Assembly (NCBI GenBank): GCA_021442155.1
Contig: CM038229.1
Span: 66,732,443-66,796,442, forward strand
DNA length: 64,000 bases
Source: Cymbidium sinense
Taxonomy: Eukaryota; Streptophyta; Magnoliopsida; Asparagales; Orchidaceae
Direction: 5' to 3'
A model generated the notes under the pieces. The model was not told where the DNA came from and made no database searches. It saw nothing but the letters and a program-made list of their open reading frames with translations. Every line of letters starts with the position of its first letter. Within the stretch, counting starts at the first letter, position 1. Positions 60,651 to 64,000 of this stretch are shown one piece after another. A program made the position numbers and the translations under genes.

Positions 60651-61008
60651 GAGGTCGCCCGATCCAAGGTTCATCCAAAGGAAAAGTAAACACGCATTTT
60701 AGCCATGTGTGAAATTAAAGACTGACATTGAAGAGATGTATGCATTTATGAAAATATAATTGTATGATTTTACCTTGATATTTTCCACACAAGTAATAGA
60801 AGTTTGAGTTTTGAACCCATACTCAAATTCAAATAAGAGGTTCATTGAGAGATTTGGATATTGAGGAGAGTCTTTGCCATTTGATTTTGATGAACCCATA
60901 CTAAACCAATTTAGGTAAGTTGGGGTTCTAAAATTTGAGGAGAGATTTTCTGGAGATATTTGTTTTGTGCATCTTGTTTGAAAATATTGATAGTTTGAAA
61001 GACCTTTA

Positions 61009-62180
61009 CTTAGCAAATTTGGGTATGCTAAGAAGAGGTTGTGATTATGTATTGAAATATTTTTGCTATTAAGATTTGATTGTGTGATATTTTGATTTGA
61101 AAATGGGGTTTCTTACTTAACAAATTTGGTATGTTAAGTAGATGCCACATGTGTTTGATTTGTGTTGATGATGTTTTCACTTAAAATGTGATTGTGAGAT
61201 AGATTTATTTCTTTGAAGATGGAGTCCCACTAACAAATTTGGTATGTTAAAGCCCCAAATGTGTTTGAGATATATTTTTCTTGAGAATGAGACTCACTTA
61301 ACAAATTTGGTATGTTAAGTGAAAGCTTAAATGTTTTGATATGAAAAATTGGATCCTTATTTAACAAATTTGGTATGTTAAAATAGGGATCAAATGTATG
61401 AAAAGAGACCTCTCACTTAACAAATTTGGTATGTTAAGTGAAAGTCAAATGTGTTTATGATTTTGAAAATGAAACTCACTTAACAAATTTGGTATGTTAA
61501 GGAAAGTCAAATGTGTTATGATTTTGAAAATGAAACTCTCACTTAACAAATTTGGTATGTTAAGTGAAAGTCAAATGTGTTTATGATTTTGAAAATGAAA
61601 CTCTCACTTAACAAATTTGGTATGTTATGAAAGTCAAATGTGTTTATGATTTTGAAAATGAAACCTCACTTAACAAATTTGGTATGTTAAGTGAAAGTCA
61701 AATGTGTTTATGATTTTGAAAATGAAACTCTCACTTAACAAATTTGGTATGTTAAGTGAAAGTCAAATGTGTTTATGATTTTGAAAGAAAAGAACTTATT
61801 TAACAAACTTAGGTATGTTAAATGGAGTTCAATTTGTTCTATGATTTTCAAAGGGGGGTTCCCTTTTGATATACTTGGACATGTCAAATGAGCTCCCAAT
61901 GTGTTTTGAAGTCCAAGACTTTGGCAAGAAGGAGTTTTATCGACAAATGCAAATAGAATTAATTTGCTACCTTCTCCAAGGAAGGGGAACTCCCATTTGA
62001 CAAATTTGGTATGTCAAGTGGGGGTTCAAATATGTCTTCTCTTTTTGTGTGTGTATTTATTGTTTTTCAAAAGAGGAGAAACTTCAACTCTAGCACATGT
62101 GAAGTATGCTAAGTGGAGTTTCAATTTTTATATCATGATTTTATTCAAAAATAGAATCTCCATCCAACAAATTTGAGTGT
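61009..62180 (-). repeat. Leader hairpin array of the right element, about 16 units
   Basis: Units of about 60-66 bp each carry CACTTAACA / TGTTAAGTG arms around a 9-nt loop that reads TACCAAATT in sense; a perfect example is 61540-61566. Variant stems remain paired: CTTAGCA / TGCTAAG near 61015 and a GACA / TGTC version near 61985. The spacer resembles GTCAAATGTGTTTATGATTT and TGAAAATGAAACTCT. Position (between LTR and gag) and sense strand are the same as for the left array. Confidence 0.88.
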
Positions 62181-62720
62181 GGATGGGGATAGCTATTTCA
62201 AAGAAAATGTGCTTTTGAAAAGACATTAAAAATGGTTGATTTTGATTTTTAAAAAAGGAACCTCCTTGTAACAATCATAGGATTTGTTAAACGGTTTGGT
62301 TATATGTGTTTTGTGCCTTTTGAAAATTTCTTACAAATTTTGTGTAAAGATCTTTTATGTGGATTTTGAAAAGTGCTTTGGAAAGACATGTTATTTTGTA
62401 GAAGAGTTTTATTTTCTTATTGTTCATGGATGAACCTTGCCTCACCATCGATGGTGAAGAGGTTCTTAATTTTGGTCATCTCCTTTGTTTGATTAATTTT
62501 AATTTTCACCTATTGGGGAACCCAATAGGATTTTAAGACCTACATGGAGTGAGGTCCTAAAACCTAAAGGATGTTGTGAGCTTTGCTTAAGGATGAAATA
62601 AGCTATGCCAATGGAAAGAATGATAGTCTGGGCCTATATAAAATATAAGTCCACTATCGATGCTTGGAGACAATAATCTACTAAAGATGGAGAGAGGAAC
62701 CATCCCGGAGTCGAAAAAAT
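62181..62720 (-). other. Leader between 5' LTR and hairpin array, with damaged PBS
   Basis: The sense strand from 62720 reads TAATTTTTTCGACTCCGGG and then GATGGTTCCTCTCTCCATC, CCAAGCATCGATAGTGGACT and an AGGATTTTAAGACC block's complement. The same string of landmarks follows the LTR at 854-1090 on + in the left element (GGTTCCTCTCTCCATCTTTG, CCAAGTATCGATAGTGAG). The imperfect inverted block around 62515-62575 (CCTATTGGGG...CCCAATAGG near 62511-62531) is shared. This sets the 5' end of the internal region. Confidence 0.7.
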
Positions 62721-64000
62721 TATGGTGTTTATTTTGAGATGTGGGACACCATGCAGATCTTAGGGGGTACTTATTGAAGTGATCAGGTATGACATTAAGG
62801 AATGATGTACTATCTCAAAAGATAGAAATCACCACCCTATAATGGACCTAATCACCTAATAAGGACTCCTAAGGCATGATGGGTCTTCGAATATACCAGA
62901 GATCTTTCCCCTACTTTACATGAAAAGTAAAGTAGGTTTATTTTAAGTCGGGTTCATTAAGTTCTCAATGGAGGCAAGCCCCATAGTTAATTACATCCTA
63001 AGGAATGAGAATTCCTTAAGAATACTCTCGATTAAAGTAGACAATTAGGGTCTCCAAAGATTTCAAGGTTAAGACTATCAAAGGATTGGCTATTTTAGAA
63101 AATCAAATGGGATAGATCAAGGAGAAGACTTATTTTTGGAATCCAGGGAGAAAGTAGAAATGCTCATGATACTAGAAGCCTAGTGAGCATTCCAATCTAC
63201 CTATAATTGGGCTTTATATTTTTGAAATTGAAGAGAGTTAATTATTTGAGTTGACATTTTATTAGATTGCTAGGACTTATAATTCCACAACATAAGATTG
63301 TGGAAATGCCTAAGAGGTGAGGATTAATGCTTGTAGCCTGCAAAGAGAAATAGCTACCTTAGATCCTAAGCTAGGGCCAAAGCATGACCTAAATTTAAGG
63401 TGAAAATGGGTATATGGTTTACCTCACAAGAGAGAGAATAAACCACCCGACTGGACTTATTATCGCCTGAATGCCTAACTCCTACACTTTAAATCCATGT
63501 AGGCAAGTCTTATGCTTTGCAAGATGGCTAGTTATTATTTATTTAGAAAGGAGATTAAGTCCTTAAACTCACTAAGAGACTAGAGCATGAGTGGTATGAA
63601 ACCATGACTTAATCTAATGCAAATTTTATCAAATTTATTTGATTCTTTTGGACTTTATTGACGTATGGGATTTTGTATGCCTAAATGCATGAGAATTTGA
63701 TTATGGGCCAAATCAAGAGAGAAAGGGGTGTTCTTCCACCAAAGGCTCTGTTAAGCCTTCATTCTCTGCAAAGATGGAAGCCCCTCTTAACAAGAGTGGA
63801 ATAATATGACATGCATGATATTATACATTCATTCATCCAAACTAAGGGGTTGCTAAAAATTTTATTATCTTGATTTAATTCTAGGCTTTTATGTGAGGTT
63901 ATGAGTTATTTAAAATTTTTTATGAGTTGTTAATTGGGGTAGAAAATTAATTTTATCCTAAGAGCCTACCACATCCAGGCCACACATTCAAGCATCAATC
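62721..64000 (-). mobile_element. 5' LTR of the right element, 3' end only (cut by window)
   Basis: It opens TATGGTGTTTATTTTGAG, a one-base variant of the LTR end complement, and follows 41853-43160 block by block to the end of the window. Differences are point changes plus many short deletions, more often on this side. The conserved distant arms CTTATTGAAGTGATCAGG (62770-62787) and CCTAATCACCTAATAAGG (62847-62864) flank the CTATCTCAAAAGATAG hairpin. Confidence 0.85.

Larger units (their letters stand above)
41853..64000 (-). mobile_element. Nearly complete Tat/Ogre-type Ty3/gypsy element, pseudogenised
   Basis: On the - strand the order is 5' LTR (64000 to 62721, cut by the window), PBS remnant, hairpin leader (62180-61009), gag (60650-57830), protease (57100-56629), RT to integrase (55990-52568), 3' UTR repeats (52567-49258) and 3' LTR (49257-41853). 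The two LTR ends that can be compared (62721-64000 and 41853-43160) are clearly the same sequence, with point changes and many short indels. Internal length is about 13.5 kb, and the total with two full LTRs would be about 28 kb. It was inserted into an F LTR at 41852. Confidence 0.85.

Noticed and set aside
61009..62180. Regular repeat and spacer pattern resembling a CRISPR array
   Set aside because: Spacers are not unique but near-identical, the context is a plant retrotransposon leader, and no cas genes are present.

Overview
The window reads as intergenic nuclear DNA from a flowering plant with a repeat-rich genome. It is AT-rich, has no intact long ORF, and almost every recognisable coding fragment belongs to one family of Ty3/gypsy LTR retrotransposons. 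The domain order gag, protease, RT, RNase H, a second RNase H of the archaeal type, then integrase, together with very long LTRs, a long structured leader and tandem repeats in the 3' UTR, points to the Tat/Ogre group of the chromovirus-free gypsy branch. The species cannot be assigned from the sequence. I saw no tRNA, rRNA or CRISPR, and no complete host gene.

LTR orientation is called F when the LTR reads TGTTGACC...CACCACA on the + strand and R when it reads that way on the - strand. Layout: 1-853 is the 3' end of an F LTR. It is followed by a primer-binding region, a hairpin-repeat leader and a broken gag on + (854-5409). At about 5409 this switches to the 3' UTR and pol of a second copy on the - strand (5410-10113). 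Then come F LTR pieces (10114-12975 and 12976-19586), R LTR pieces (19587-22727 and 22728-24379), a 5.6 kb non-LTR segment with exon-like sequence (24380-29988), more R LTR (29989-36025 and 36026-36528), an F LTR 5' part (36529-41852), and finally a nearly whole element on the - strand. That last element has a 3' LTR at 41853-49257, an internal region at 49258-62720 and the start of its 5' LTR at 62721-64000.

Several LTR copies are inserted into one another, in both orientations. The one LTR with both ends in view is about 7.4 kb. A composite of two F pieces gives about 7.5 kb, so this length is not a one-off. The protein domains are all pseudogenised, and both RT copies have lost the usual YVDD box.

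The most unusual signals are non-coding. (1) Leader arrays in both element copies consist of small hairpins whose stems change by paired substitutions while the 9-10 nt loop stays constant. (2) A dense field of TTGACC/GGTCAA hexamers (W-box cores) lies in the first 2 kb of the LTR. (3) Conserved palindromes occur in a GC-rich island in the middle of the LTR. (4) A conserved long-range stem lies near the LTR 3' end. (5) The LTR-flanked 5.6 kb segment at 24380-29988 lacks pol but contains at least one plausible terminal exon on the same strand as its flanking LTRs.
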